NCBI GenBank assembly: GCA_020059605.1
Contig: JAGVBT010000106.1
Coordinates: forward strand, 1-47,529
Length of the DNA: 47,529 nt
Direction of reading: 5' to 3'
Source of the DNA: Deltaproteobacteria bacterium
Lineage (GTDB): Bacteria; Desulfobacterota; BSN033; UBA1163
This document shows positions 8,308 through 17,011 of the stretch, one piece after another; within the stretch, counting starts at the first letter, position 1; each line of letters begins with the position of its first letter. The notes beneath the pieces were generated by a model that did not search any database, was not told the origin of the DNA, and saw only the letters and a program-made list of their open reading frames with translations. The translations under genes and the position numbers were made by a program.

Positions 8308-8337
8308 TTGACTTCAGAATGGTTTTAGCCATAGAAT
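8308..8337 (+). promoter_or_regulatory. Sigma-70 promoter for the adenylate cyclase operon
   Basis: TTGACT (8308-8313), an 18-base spacer and TAGAAT (8332-8337). The predicted start point near 8344 leaves a short leader carrying GGAGGAAAG before GTG 8361. Confidence 0.55.
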
Positions 8338-8360
8338 GGTGTATCTTTTGGAGGAAAGAG

Positions 8361-9776
8361 GTGGAACAACGACCAACATTAAAATCGAGATTCATCCCCA
8401 TTCGTGTGCCGATTCGAGTCAAACTCTCCATCGCCATGACCTTCATCATATGGCTTACCATCCTGATCTTAAGCTTTGTTATTTTAGCCCGCCAAAGAGA
8501 GCAACTCTATCAGCAGACGTTTAAGACCGGAAAGGTGAGTCTTAACTATTTTGCTAACAACGCAAATATTCCCCTTCTCAATGATGATATTTTAAGACTG
8601 AATCAATTGATCAAGGAAGCTTCTTCGGTCGAAGGTATTCGCTATGCTGTCATCGTTGATCACCAACAAATCATCAAAGCCCATACAGACCATACCAAGA
8701 TTGGAACCCTCCTTCCAGCCTTTGGGAATCCAGAGGATTTAAACCAGGACGGAAATGTCACCTATTTTCATTACACCCTTGCCTCTGGATCACACGTGCT
8801 GATTCTATCTAGGCCGGTGACGTTTAAGGATAAGGTTTTAGGAACGGTCCATGTCGGGGTTTCTCTTGATTTTATCGAGGATCTGATACGAAAGGAAAGC
8901 CACTTCATCCTCATTTTAAGTTTCTTCATTGTCCTACTGGGGATTTCCATTGCCATATTGCTTGGGATTGGATTTTCCCGTCCCATCTCAAAACTTGTTT
9001 TCGCTGCCAAGGAGATCGGCAAAGGTAATTTTCGCTATAAAATTAAGATGGTCCGGAAAGATGAGTTCGGGGATTTGGCGACTGCTTTTAATTACATGGC
9101 CGAAGAACTTTGGAAAAAATTCCTCATTCAGAAGTCCTTCGGTCGCTATGTTAGCCCTGAAGTCGTAGAGATGATCTTATCACAACCCGAAGAAACCTGG
9201 TTAAGAGGAACTCGAAGCGAGGCCTCCATTTTTTTTGCAGATATCAGGGGATTCACCGCCTATTCCGAAACGAGGGATCCGGAAGAGGTGGTGGAGGCAT
9301 TAAATGAGTACTTTGAAATTACAACACAATTTATTTTAAAGTACGGTGGGTATGTTGACAAATTGATTGGGGATGCCGTTTTGGGTGTCTTTGGGGTTCC
9401 CATTTACCACAATGATCATGCCGAAAGGGCAGTGCGCGCGGCAATTGACATGCAGAACGAATTGTTACAGCAGTCGGCAAAAAACAAAAACCCGTTTCTA
9501 TCGAAAATCGGGGTCGGGATACACTCTGGAGTAGTTGTTTCAGGCAATCTCGGTTCCCAGTTGAAAATGGAATACACTGTGATTGGAGATAGTGTGAATG
9601 TCGCTTCCCGCCTAAACAACCTGGCCGGCCCCGGAGAGATTATCATCAGCGAGCATCTCTACGAAATGGTGAACAACATCGTCACTGTGAAGGCGCTTCC
9701 CCCGCAAAAGATCAAAGGGAGGTCGGAATTGATACAAGCCTTCCAGGTCATTGGACTGAAGGAGAGAGGCAGATGA
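8361..9776 (+). CDS. Membrane-bound class III adenylate cyclase
   Basis: A 471-residue protein making cAMP from ATP. TM1 (residues 22-43), a periplasmic sensor of about 140 residues, TM2 (182-203), HAMP (205-250) and a class III cyclase domain (288-460). The two metal Asp residues are in FFADIRGF and LIGDAVLGVFG. Lys in YVDKLIGD and Asp in YTVIGDSVNVASRL are the adenine-selecting pair, favouring ATP over GTP. I chose GTG 8361 (GGAGGA 5 bases upstream, and it fits the promoter) over in-frame ATGs at 8214 and 8319, because TM1 then lies near the N-terminus. The stop overlaps the next ATG (ATGA), so the three genes form an operon. Confidence 0.85.
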   Translation: MEQRPTLKSRFIPIRVPIRVKLSIAMTFIIWLTILILSFVILARQREQLYQQTFKTGKVSLNYFANNANIPLLNDDILRLNQLIKEASSVEGIRYAVIVDHQQIIKAHTDHTKIGTLLPAFGNPEDLNQDGNVTYFHYTLASGSHVLILSRPVTFKDKVLGTVHVGVSLDFIEDLIRKESHFILILSFFIVLLGISIAILLGIGFSRPISKLVFAAKEIGKGNFRYKIKMVRKDEFGDLATAFNYMAEELWKKFLIQKSFGRYVSPEVVEMILSQPEETWLRGTRSEASIFFADIRGFTAYSETRDPEEVVEALNEYFEITTQFILKYGGYVDKLIGDAVLGVFGVPIYHNDHAERAVRAAIDMQNELLQQSAKNKNPFLSKIGVGIHSGVVVSGNLGSQLKMEYTVIGDSVNVASRLNNLAGPGEIIISEHLYEMVNNIVTVKALPPQKIKGRSELIQAFQVIGLKERGR

Positions 9777-10825
9777 CACAGAGAGAAAAAACAAGGAGGA
9801 AGATCAGGGACAATCCTAAATGCCTCTTGCCTTTGTTTTATTTAATCTTGCTCACGGTCACCATCGGGGGCTGCGCTATTCCGCGGATTGAAACCCCTCC
9901 CCCTGTCCCTCCAAGGATTGAGGCACGAATCTTCCCAGACTTTGTCGTGGTGATTGTTCAGGAAGGGGATACTTTCACTTCGCTCGCAAGGAAATATCTG
10001 AATGACCCTTCCTTGGATTTTCTGATTGCCGAGTTTAATGAGACCGGTGAACCAAGGGTCGGTCAAGAATTAATCATTCCCCTCGCTCCTTTTGAAAAGG
10101 GCGGATTGAGTGCGAGGGGTTATCAAACTGTACCCGTTCTCAGTTATCACAATTTTTCATCAACGGAAGCAAATAAATCAACGGTGACAAAACAGGCCTT
10201 TGAAGAACAGATGAGCCTGCTGAGGGAAAAAGGGTTTCGTGTAATTACCATCGATCAGTTATTTGATTTCTTTGATTTCAACCGCCAGATCCCCAAAAAG
10301 TCGGTGGTGATTACGATTGACGATGGTTGGCGGTCTGCCAATGATATTGCTTTACCCGTTTTGAAAAAGTTTGGTTATCCGGCGACCCTTTTCATCTACA
10401 CAGATTTAATTGTAGGGAGTGAAAAAACACTTTCCTGGGATCTTGTCCAAGCAATGGTCCATCAGGGAGTGGATATTCAATGTCATTCCAAAACGCATCG
10501 CAATTTAACCCTGATGGGTAAAAAAGAGTCCTATAGGGAATATGTCGAATCCGTCGAAAGGGAATTATCGGAATGTGCCCAGGTCGTCAAAAAAAGACTC
10601 AACAAAGATGTTAAATATTTTGCCTACCCTTACGGCGACACCAACCTCCTCGTTATTCATCTCCTTAAGAAACAAGGGTATCGGGGAGCCTTTACTGTAA
10701 AAAGAGGAAGTAATCCCTTTTTTCTGAATCATTACGAAATTCAGCGTTCAATGGTTTATGGGGATTTGAGTTTGGACCAGTTCGAGAAAAATTTAGCCGT
10801 CTTCAGTGATGAGGCCCTCCGATGA
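9773..10825 (+). CDS. LysM - polysaccharide deacetylase lipoprotein
   Basis: A 350-residue lipoprotein; the lipobox TIGGC places the lipidated Cys at 34. A proline-rich linker, a LysM-like peptidoglycan-binding motif (about 57-103, VQEGDTFTSLARKYLNDPS) and a NodB-type deacetylase domain follow. Catalytic features are VLSYHNF, the Asp pair in ITIDDGW and the HxxxH metal motif in CHSKTHRN. It probably removes acetyl groups from cell-wall or exopolysaccharide N-acetylglucosamine. It overlaps the cyclase stop by 4 bases and the next gene's start by 4 bases, which implies tight coupling. Confidence 0.85.
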   Translation: MTQREKTRRKIRDNPKCLLPLFYLILLTVTIGGCAIPRIETPPPVPPRIEARIFPDFVVVIVQEGDTFTSLARKYLNDPSLDFLIAEFNETGEPRVGQELIIPLAPFEKGGLSARGYQTVPVLSYHNFSSTEANKSTVTKQAFEEQMSLLREKGFRVITIDQLFDFFDFNRQIPKKSVVITIDDGWRSANDIALPVLKKFGYPATLFIYTDLIVGSEKTLSWDLVQAMVHQGVDIQCHSKTHRNLTLMGKKESYREYVESVERELSECAQVVKKRLNKDVKYFAYPYGDTNLLVIHLLKKQGYRGAFTVKRGSNPFFLNHYEIQRSMVYGDLSLDQFEKNLAVFSDEALR

Positions 10826-11925
10826 GGATCTCCTTCTCCCGTATCCTCCGTTGGACCAGTTTCTTTTTTCTCATCGGGGTTGTCCTCGGCTGTGCTTCGG
10901 CGCCTCCAAAACCTTCGGAACCCACCTCCCCTCCCGTCCCCGTGGTTGGAAAAGCCCCGACTTCTCAATTGCTTGAATCGAATCGAAGAAAGGCGATGGA
11001 ATATGAGCAGCAAGGGGAATTCAAAAAAGCACTACACCGCTGGCAGATCGTTGCCTCTTGTATTCCCGAGGATGGGGAGGGGGCAAAAAGGGTGATTGAG
11101 CTCCAGTCACAACTCCGGAGGAGTGCTGAAGAACATTATGGGAAAGGGTTATCCTATTATCAGAAAAACTTAATCCGCGAGGCTCGAAAAGAGTTTCTCC
11201 TTACCCTTTATTATCATCCTGATCATAAGGAAGCCTTAAATTATTTAAAAAATAAACTGTTCGGAGAGGAATACCAATCCTATGAAGTTAAAAAAGGGGA
11301 CACCCTCAAAGACATCGCACTGAAAAACTATAACGACCCGCAGAAGGATTTCCTCATCGCCTACTTTAATGACCTCGGGAAAGATGGCAAATTAGCTCCC
11401 AAAATGATCTTAAAAATTCCTGTCTTAGAATCTTCTTTGCCCAAATCACATATTGATAAAAAAGAATTGCCGATGGATGAGAAGGGAATGACTGTGGATA
11501 CAAAAGAGATTTTGAACAAAGCCAGGGTTGCATATCGAGCCAAAGAATATCGTGAGGTCACTTCCATATCTCAAAAGGTTTTAGAGTACGACCCCGCGGA
11601 TAAAGAGGCCAAGGAGTTACTAAATGAGTCCTACTATCAATTAGGGAAAAGTCTAAGCCTCAGGAAGAGATACGAAGAAGCATTGACCATGTTGAATCAG
11701 GTGGAGCCGGGATATAAAGATGTCAGGGAGACCATCGGTGCTATGAAAAAACAATTGGCAGAAGTCCATTATTTAGATGGGGTCAAATATTTTACAGAGG
11801 AAGAACTTGAAAAGGCTATTCAAGAATGGGATAAAACGCTTCTTCTGGATCCCCATCATCCAAAGGCAAGGAGGGATATTGAAAACGCAAGAAACCTGCT
11901 GAAAAAACTAAAAGAGTTTAAGTAA
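10822..11925 (+). CDS. LysM/TPR lipoprotein
   Basis: A 367-residue lipoprotein; VVLGC puts the lipidated Cys at 24. TPR-like helices occur at about 55-145 and 225-360, with a LysM motif between them (about 150-200, YEVKKGDTLKDIALKNYNDPQ) that closely resembles the LysM of the upstream deacetylase. No enzyme motif is visible, so it is likely an envelope scaffold for the deacetylase or for cell-wall assembly. It is the third gene of the cyclase operon and faces the kinase at 12104 tail to tail. Confidence 0.8.
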   Translation: MRISFSRILRWTSFFFLIGVVLGCASAPPKPSEPTSPPVPVVGKAPTSQLLESNRRKAMEYEQQGEFKKALHRWQIVASCIPEDGEGAKRVIELQSQLRRSAEEHYGKGLSYYQKNLIREARKEFLLTLYYHPDHKEALNYLKNKLFGEEYQSYEVKKGDTLKDIALKNYNDPQKDFLIAYFNDLGKDGKLAPKMILKIPVLESSLPKSHIDKKELPMDEKGMTVDTKEILNKARVAYRAKEYREVTSISQKVLEYDPADKEAKELLNESYYQLGKSLSLRKRYEEALTMLNQVEPGYKDVRETIGAMKKQLAEVHYLDGVKYFTEEELEKAIQEWDKTLLLDPHHPKARRDIENARNLLKKLKEFK

Positions 11926-11942
11926 AAGAATCCTCTCTTCAT

Positions 11943-11975
11943 CCCCGCTGTAAGCAGCGGAGCTTTCTAACGGGG
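11943..11975. repeat. Hairpin between convergent genes
   Basis: CCGCTG-TAAG-CAGCGG (11945-11960) is a perfect hairpin within a wider CCCCG...CGGGG pairing. There is no T run directly after it, so terminator function is uncertain. A related CCCCGCTG...CAGCGG motif follows the receiver gene near 27383. Confidence 0.45.
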
Positions 11976-12103
11976 TAAACCATGTTGTTGATAAAGAAAG
12001 GATGGACTCCTTGTGATTCTTCGCTATTGACAGAATCCCCTCGATTTTATAGGAAATGATTTTTTTATTTTGTTTTTTCCAAGAAATGTCAAACAGTTAT
12101 CAT

Positions 12104-13453
12104 TTATCCAACTCGAAAAGACAGGCAAAAGGTGCTTCCGCCCGAATGATAACAATCCTCCGTTTTCTGGCAGGGAATACAGCTCGATATTTTCCCCGGA
12201 CAGAGGTCCCGGTCCGTCGGCAGATGGCGGCATCGCTCGCTTCCCACTGAAATATCAAAACCATACCGCTGAGCATAGGCTTTGATCCGGAGCAGATTGA
12301 GCCCCTTTCCTCCGGCCCCGAAATCATAAGGCTTCCCGGAGGTGTAAAGCTCGGTGTCGAGCGTGTGAAACAGCCCGTCCCAGAGGTGCCTCTGATTCTC
12401 CTTGGTGATTCCAATTCCAAAATCCATGACCTTGAGTTGAATCCACCGGTCTTTTTGTTCCAGGATCACCCGGATCATGCCTTCATCCGGAGTATTCTCG
12501 ACGGCATTCTTCAAAAGCCCGGTCATAGTATCCTCAAGGATGTTAGGATTCATGGATAGGGAAAGATCCTTCTCTCCCTCCAGGTTGATCCGGAGGTCCC
12601 GGTGGCGGGTATGTGTTTTTATCTCCCCCACGATACGTTCGGTAAAAGGGTAAAGCTCAATGGTCTCAACGGAGACCGAATCAGGTTGATCCGTGCGGTC
12701 GTGACGCTCTTTTTTTTCCATGTCCTCGTAAGAGCGGATAATCTGGTCGGTCTCCTGCTGAATTTCGGAGAGACGGTGCAGATTCTTCTCGAGGGACTCA
12801 TAAATTTCTTCCTTCACCAGGGGCGGGGTTTGCGATTGAGTCTTTCTCTTGATCAGGCGGATATTTCCCTGAACCACAGACAGGGGAGTCCTCAATTCAT
12901 GGGAGAGATGATCAAGGGCCCTGCTTTTGGCCTTATTCAGTTGCTCAAGTTCCTTCCTCGATTGCTCCAGGGTTTCGATCCTCGCCTGTTGCAGTCTGGC
13001 GTTCTCAATCGCCACGGCTCCATGTCGTGCCATGGTACTTAATAATTCCTGGTCGTCCGATAGGTAGGGATCACCGGTGAGTCGCTCACCCAATCCGATG
13101 CCGCCACTCATGTTTGAATCGATATGCAACGGGACCCAAATTTTCAGGTTGAAAGAAGAGAGGAGATCCTCTTCTGCATCTTCTCCTGACATAACCTGTT
13201 GGGTCAGCAGGTCAAAAGACTCCGGAGGGAATCCCCTCTGGGTAAATGCGCCCATGTTTTTCCGGGCTTTGTCAAAGAGAAAAATAAATCCCCGGGAAGT
13301 TCCAAAGGTTCCCATGATCATCAATAAAAGATTTTTGACGATCTCATTCGTTTCCCTTAAATACCCGATCTCCTGGCTCAAATCATAGAGGGTCTTGAGA
13401 TAGAAGATTCGCTTCTCGAGCTCTTGTTGGGGGTGCTTAACTTCATCTGCCAT
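12104..13453 (-). CDS. GAF-domain histidine kinase with six-Cys ATPase-lid insertion (paralogue)
   Basis: A 449-residue soluble kinase. Residues 20-155 form a GAF-type input domain, then a coiled coil (QQARIETLEQSRKELEQLNK), HisKA with His185 (HLSHELRTP) and an HATPase with KNAVENTPDEG (315-325), MDFGIGI (343-349) and GAGGKGLNLL (379-388). Cysteines 408, 418, 425, 428, 434 and 443 give CX9CX6CX2CX5CX8C, exactly as in the 6639-8126 kinase; the two share nearly all of the catalytic half but differ in GAF. It lies downstream of the STAS and RsbW-like genes on the same strand, so the three may be one operon. There is no clear ribosome site. Confidence 0.85.
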   Translation of the reverse strand: MADEVKHPQQELEKRIFYLKTLYDLSQEIGYLRETNEIVKNLLLMIMGTFGTSRGFIFLFDKARKNMGAFTQRGFPPESFDLLTQQVMSGEDAEEDLLSSFNLKIWVPLHIDSNMSGGIGLGERLTGDPYLSDDQELLSTMARHGAVAIENARLQQARIETLEQSRKELEQLNKAKSRALDHLSHELRTPLSVVQGNIRLIKRKTQSQTPPLVKEEIYESLEKNLHRLSEIQQETDQIIRSYEDMEKKERHDRTDQPDSVSVETIELYPFTERIVGEIKTHTRHRDLRINLEGEKDLSLSMNPNILEDTMTGLLKNAVENTPDEGMIRVILEQKDRWIQLKVMDFGIGITKENQRHLWDGLFHTLDTELYTSGKPYDFGAGGKGLNLLRIKAYAQRYGFDISVGSERCRHLPTDRDLCPGKISSCIPCQKTEDCYHSGGSTFCLSFRVG

Positions 13454-13524
13454 TTCTTACTATTTCCGTTGCTGATTTGCCTGGATGGCTGAAAGTAAGC
13501 TTGAACTCCGGGGGAATCGGGCGC

Positions 13525-13872
13525 TCAATGAAAGTCTTTCAGGGCGGACTCCTCGGACGGAAAAATCTCTGTATATTTCGTCAACCCCATCATATGAAAA
13601 ATCTTTTTAAAATGATCCGAAAGTCCCGTCATCCGGATTGTCTGAGCGTTCTCTCTACTCTCCGCGGCAATTCCGATTAATATGGCGATCCCGCCGCTAT
13701 TGATGTAACTGCCCTTGTCAAAACAGAGCAATATCCTTTTCGCCCCGTCTTGACTCACTTGATGGTAAGCCTTCTCGATCGCTTCTCCGGTGTTGGCCGT
13801 GACATCTCCCTTGATTGCAATGATGGAAACGTCATTTTTGTTAGAGATGGATACCTCAATGTCTTTGTTCAT
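13525..13872 (-). CDS. STAS-domain anti-sigma factor antagonist (RsbV-like)
   Basis: A 115-residue single STAS domain. VSIIAIKGDVTANTG is the first strand pair, and YINSGGIAIL carries the Ser (about 59) that kinases of the RsbW/SpoIIAB class phosphorylate. In such partner-switching systems the unphosphorylated STAS protein binds the kinase and frees its target. The RsbW-like gene lies 51 bases upstream on the same strand, which fits. Starts at GTG 13878 and ATG 13872 are both possible; AAGGA lies upstream of each. No sigma factor is encoded nearby, so the target could be a non-sigma protein. Confidence 0.85.
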   Translation of the reverse strand: MNKDIEVSISNKNDVSIIAIKGDVTANTGEAIEKAYHQVSQDGAKRILLCFDKGSYINSGGIAILIGIAAESRENAQTIRMTGLSDHFKKIFHMMGLTKYTEIFPSEESALKDFH

Positions 13873-13929
13873 AACCACCGTTTCCTTCTCAGAAATGTTC
13901 TAAGCGATCCCGCAATCGCCTTACCCTTA

Positions 13930-14358
13930 CTATTTTTTATCCAGATAAATGATCATCCGGACGACATTTCCGCCCTCCGGGTTCGGTTCAAACGCGACTT
14001 CATTGACCAGTTGTTTGATCAGAAAAATTCCCCATCCTCTGGGTTTTTCCTTGCACGCGATCTTATTCTCAATGCTGGGGGTGGGGATGTCAGCCACCCC
14101 TTTCCCTTCATCTTTCACGGACACCTGGAGCTTCGATTCCTCCACGGTCAGGGTGATTCCCACCCGGGTACTCCTGTCCAATTGATTGCCATGTTCGATG
14201 GCGTTCAGGCAGGCCTCGGCCACGGCCGTTTTGAGATCTTCGACCCGGTCCTCTGTGAAGCCCATATTTTTAGCGGTGGTGGCGGCGCACTCCATCGCCA
14301 CTTTTTCAAACCCCATCACACTCGGAATATGAAGTTCAATCCTGTTCTCAGGCGTCAT
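13930..14358 (-). CDS. RsbW/SpoIIAB-like serine kinase (HATPase_c)
   Basis: A 142-residue GHKL ATPase. The N-box is AVAEACLNAIEHGN (45-58), G1 is DEGKGV (83-88) and G2 is RGWGIFLIKQLVNE (107-120). Family members phosphorylate a STAS partner and sequester a sigma factor or regulator; the STAS gene follows directly. I chose ATG 14358, with GAGAGGAA 8 bases upstream, rather than the ATG at 14385, which lacks a ribosome site. It heads a likely operon with the STAS protein and the GAF kinase. Confidence 0.85.
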   Translation of the reverse strand: MTPENRIELHIPSVMGFEKVAMECAATTAKNMGFTEDRVEDLKTAVAEACLNAIEHGNQLDRSTRVGITLTVEESKLQVSVKDEGKGVADIPTPSIENKIACKEKPRGWGIFLIKQLVNEVAFEPNPEGGNVVRMIIYLDKK

Positions 14359-14496
14359 TAACGGGGTTCCTCTCACCTCTACCATATAATGGGTACGAGG
14401 CCTGATTTGGCTCTGAAAGAAAGACTTTTGCCCTCGATGAAAGGCGATGGTTAGCAGTAAGGAACCAAATCCAGGGATGTGTATCCGTAACGATAA

Positions 14497-14687
14497 TCAC
14501 TCTTCGTTCTCTTTCAACCGTATCTTCACTGCATCAATATCCCCAGCAGTTATGTCATCGCTATCTTTTAATAATCCATAGAGATTAGCCGAGGTGTAGG
14601 ATTTTGTTTTAATTTCCTCAGCAGCCACCATTGTTTTTAGCGCTTGAAGCTTAAGCTCCAGGAGCTTAATTTCATTAATTTTCCGGG
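14497..14687 (-). pseudogene. Small ORF remnant cut by the RAYT element
   Basis: An open frame of about 62 codons reads away from the left end of the transposon and ends at 14497. It has a helical, charged composition (INEIKLLELKLQALKTMVAA, then KTKSYTSANLYGLLKDSDDI, ending VKIRLKENEE) that looks coding. No start codon precedes KINEIK before the element boundary; the only internal ATG would give 44 residues. Beyond the right end of the element the minus strand continues in a compatible frame for about 8 codons (TTG start, GCAGGA upstream). I infer a small gene of about 70 codons split by the insertion. Family unknown. Confidence 0.4.
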
Positions 14688-15694
14688 GTCAGGCTTGTTT
14701 CTTGACTTTAGCAAGTCAATTTGATAGCGTATGGGCATGGCACGGAAACCGAGAATCGAATTCGAGGGGGCCTTATACCACGTCATCACTCGCGGCAACC
14801 AGAGGCAGCCCATCTTTAAGGCAATAGGAGATTACCAGCGATATCTGGCAATATTGGAAGATTACAAGTCGAAGTATGACTTTTTGCTCTATGCATATGT
14901 CTTGATGAAGAATCATGTCCACCTTTTGATGGAGACGAAACAAGTTCCCCTCTCTAAAATTCTTCAGGGGATCAATCAACGTTACACGATGTATTTCAAC
15001 CGCAGATATGGGACGGTCGGGCATATCTTTCAGGGCCGCTACAAAGCAATGCTATGTGAGAAGGATTCCTACCTGCTTTCGCTCGTGAAATATATCCACC
15101 TGAACCCGGTCCGGGCTGAAATCGCCAAGACTCCGGAGACATATCCTTGGAGTAGCCACAGGTTTTATATTGGGCAATCAAGGGGCGAAGGAATTGTTGA
15201 CAGCGAAAGCATACTAAAAATGTTTGGAGATGATAGGAGGAAGGCTCTAAGAGCTTATCGGGATTATATGGAAGCGAAGGAGACGCTTCGGCGAGAGGAT
15301 GTCTACGCCGCCGTAGACCAAAGGATTGTTGGTGATGAGGAATTTGTGGAAGAAGTCAAAACGAGAACAGGCAGATCGGATCTTCATGGGCGTAGAAAGT
15401 ATCTGTATTCATTGCCCGAGATTGCGAAGGCCGTGGAAGAACTATCAGGGGTCAGCTTAGAGTATTTGAGAGGGAAAGGTAGGGGAGAGACATTAGGACG
15501 TGGGAGAGGATTGATCAGCCTCGCAGCGAAGGAATACGGATATAAGGGGCGCGAAGTGGCTGAATATCTTTTCAAAGATCCATCGGTGATCACAAGGTAT
15601 GCGGAAGAAGGGAACCGGTGGAGAGATGAAATTGAAATGGTCCATGCGAAATTGCTGGAGAATCGGGCTAAAAACAAGAAACAAGCCTGACCCC
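14685..15694 (+). mobile_element. RAYT (IS200-like Y1) element with 20-bp inverted ends
   Basis: GGGGTCAGGCTTGTTTCTTG at 14685-14704 is perfectly complementary to 15675-15694. The 1010-bp unit holds a single Y1-type transposase gene whose stop codon lies inside the right end. No target duplication is evident, as expected for this enzyme class. The GGGGTCAGGC head is shared with the small inverted-repeat element at 3449 and, as GGGGACAGGC, with the one at 29691. Confidence 0.85.
14737..15690 (+). CDS. REP-associated tyrosine transposase (RAYT, Y1 family)
   Basis: A 317-residue single-strand DNA transposase. The HUH motif is NHVHLLME (residues 59-66) and the catalytic Tyr is in KYIHLNPVRA (about 119). 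GHIFQGRYKA (about 95-104) is a further family block. The C-terminal ~130 residues form a DnaA-like helix-turn-helix region (LPEIAKAVEELSGVSLEYLR, then EYLFKDPSVITRY). The last residues (NKKQA) are encoded by the right terminal repeat. I chose ATG 14737 (MARKPRIEF is the usual family start) over 14731; neither has a ribosome site. It looks intact and may be active. Confidence 0.9.
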   Translation: MARKPRIEFEGALYHVITRGNQRQPIFKAIGDYQRYLAILEDYKSKYDFLLYAYVLMKNHVHLLMETKQVPLSKILQGINQRYTMYFNRRYGTVGHIFQGRYKAMLCEKDSYLLSLVKYIHLNPVRAEIAKTPETYPWSSHRFYIGQSRGEGIVDSESILKMFGDDRRKALRAYRDYMEAKETLRREDVYAAVDQRIVGDEEFVEEVKTRTGRSDLHGRRKYLYSLPEIAKAVEELSGVSLEYLRGKGRGETLGRGRGLISLAAKEYGYKGREVAEYLFKDPSVITRYAEEGNRWRDEIEMVHAKLLENRAKNKKQA

Positions 15695-15731
15695 AGCCTT
15701 GATCTCTGAACAACTATCCTGCATTTTTAAT

Positions 15732-15761
15732 TTGACATATTAAATAATAAGGGTATATGAT
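15732..15761 (+). promoter_or_regulatory. Sigma-70 promoter for the AAA ATPase gene
   Basis: TTGACA (15732-15737), an 18-base spacer and TATGAT (15756-15761). The predicted start point coincides with ATG 15768 and there is no ribosome site at normal spacing, so the transcript may be leaderless. Confidence 0.5.
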
Positions 15762-15767
15762 TGCTTT

Positions 15768-16991
15768 ATGAAGGCTCGAACATTAGCAAGAACGATTCAA
15801 AGGGCCATGAAATCATTCCCGGCAATTGTGGTCACGGGCCCTCGCCAATCCGGCAAGACCACACTCCTGATATCGCTCTTTGCGAAAACGCACCAGTTTG
15901 TCACCTTAGAGGATCCGGATGTAAGGATAAGGGCCAGGGAAGATCCCCTTCATTTCCTCGACCAGTATCAACCGCCCCTGATCATCGACGAAATCCAATA
16001 CATCCCCGAATTGTTGTCCTATATTAAAACCCGGATTGACCGGAACAGGAAACCCGGGCAATGGTTGTTCACGGGTTCACAGCATTTTCCCCTGATGCAG
16101 GGCATCAGTCAGTCTCTTGCTGGAAGAGCGGCCATTCTCTCGCTTCTGCCCTTTTCATTTTCCGAAAGAATAGGTTTAGGAAATGGTTCTATCGAAATCG
16201 CTGACTGGCTAAAACGAATGAACCCTCGCTGGCAATGCAAAGACAAGGTTTCTTTAAGCGAGGTGCTGTTGCGGGGAAATTATCCCGAGATTGCCAGTAA
16301 GAGGTCGGTAGACCGTCAGCTATGGTGTGGTTCTTATATCTCAACTTATTTGGAAAGAGATGTCAGGAACCTGGCCCAGATCGGCGACCTCAGTCAATTC
16401 GAGAGATTCTTGCGACTCTGTGCTATGCGGACTGGCCAGATTCTCAATCAATCGGAGTTGGCAAAAGAGGTCGGGATGAGTGTGCCCACAGTGAAGCGAT
16501 GGCTTTCCATACTGGAAACAGGATACCAGATTTACCTCCTTTATCCTTACTACAGGAACATAGGCAAGCGCCTGGTCAAAAGCCCTAAGATGTATTTCAA
16601 CGATACCGCTTTGGCTTCTTATCTTTTAGGCCTGCACGACCGCGAAACATTGATGAACAGCCCTAATTTGGGGAATCTTTTTGAAACCATGGTTGTCACC
16701 GATATCTTAAAACGGTTTCTCCATTTTGGGCAGATGCCTTCCATGTATTATCTGCGCACGCGGGACGGGCTTGAAGTGGATTTGGTCTTAGAAATCGGCC
16801 AGAAGTTGTATCTCTTTGAGATCAAGAGCGGAATGACGATCTTGCCAAAACATGCAGCTTCACTCCTGAGAGTCGAAGGAGACCTGGAATCACTCGTCAA
16901 AGCCTCTGCAATGATTTCCGCATCGACGGGAAATTTTAAGGTCCTTAACGATATTTACAACTATAATTGGAAGAACCTCTTAGCGCAGTAA
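15768..16991 (+). CDS. AAA_14 / DUF4143 family ATPase
   Basis: A 407-residue ATPase. Walker A is GPRQSGKTT (24-32) and Walker B is PPLIIDEIQYIP (about 68-80), followed by the sensor strand WLFTGSQ. A winged-helix-like stretch (LNQSELAKEVGMSVPTVKRW, about 230-250) precedes the DUF4143 part. The family-typical end (LRTRDGLEVDLVLE...YLFEIKSG) carries D/E/K residues that resemble a PD-(D/E)xK nuclease fold. Length is normal for the family (about 400). These ATPases are common in bacteria and archaea and their role is unclear; mobile-DNA or defence roles have been suggested. It sits directly next to the RAYT element. Confidence 0.85.
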   Translation: MKARTLARTIQRAMKSFPAIVVTGPRQSGKTTLLISLFAKTHQFVTLEDPDVRIRAREDPLHFLDQYQPPLIIDEIQYIPELLSYIKTRIDRNRKPGQWLFTGSQHFPLMQGISQSLAGRAAILSLLPFSFSERIGLGNGSIEIADWLKRMNPRWQCKDKVSLSEVLLRGNYPEIASKRSVDRQLWCGSYISTYLERDVRNLAQIGDLSQFERFLRLCAMRTGQILNQSELAKEVGMSVPTVKRWLSILETGYQIYLLYPYYRNIGKRLVKSPKMYFNDTALASYLLGLHDRETLMNSPNLGNLFETMVVTDILKRFLHFGQMPSMYYLRTRDGLEVDLVLEIGQKLYLFEIKSGMTILPKHAASLLRVEGDLESLVKASAMISASTGNFKVLNDIYNYNWKNLLAQ

Positions 16992-17011
16992 CCGTGACCA
17001 TTAGGAGCAGT

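Noticed and set aside
13525..14358. Full RsbVW-sigma factor operon
   Set aside because: No sigma factor or PP2C phosphatase gene is present in the window, so only the two partner-switch proteins are called.
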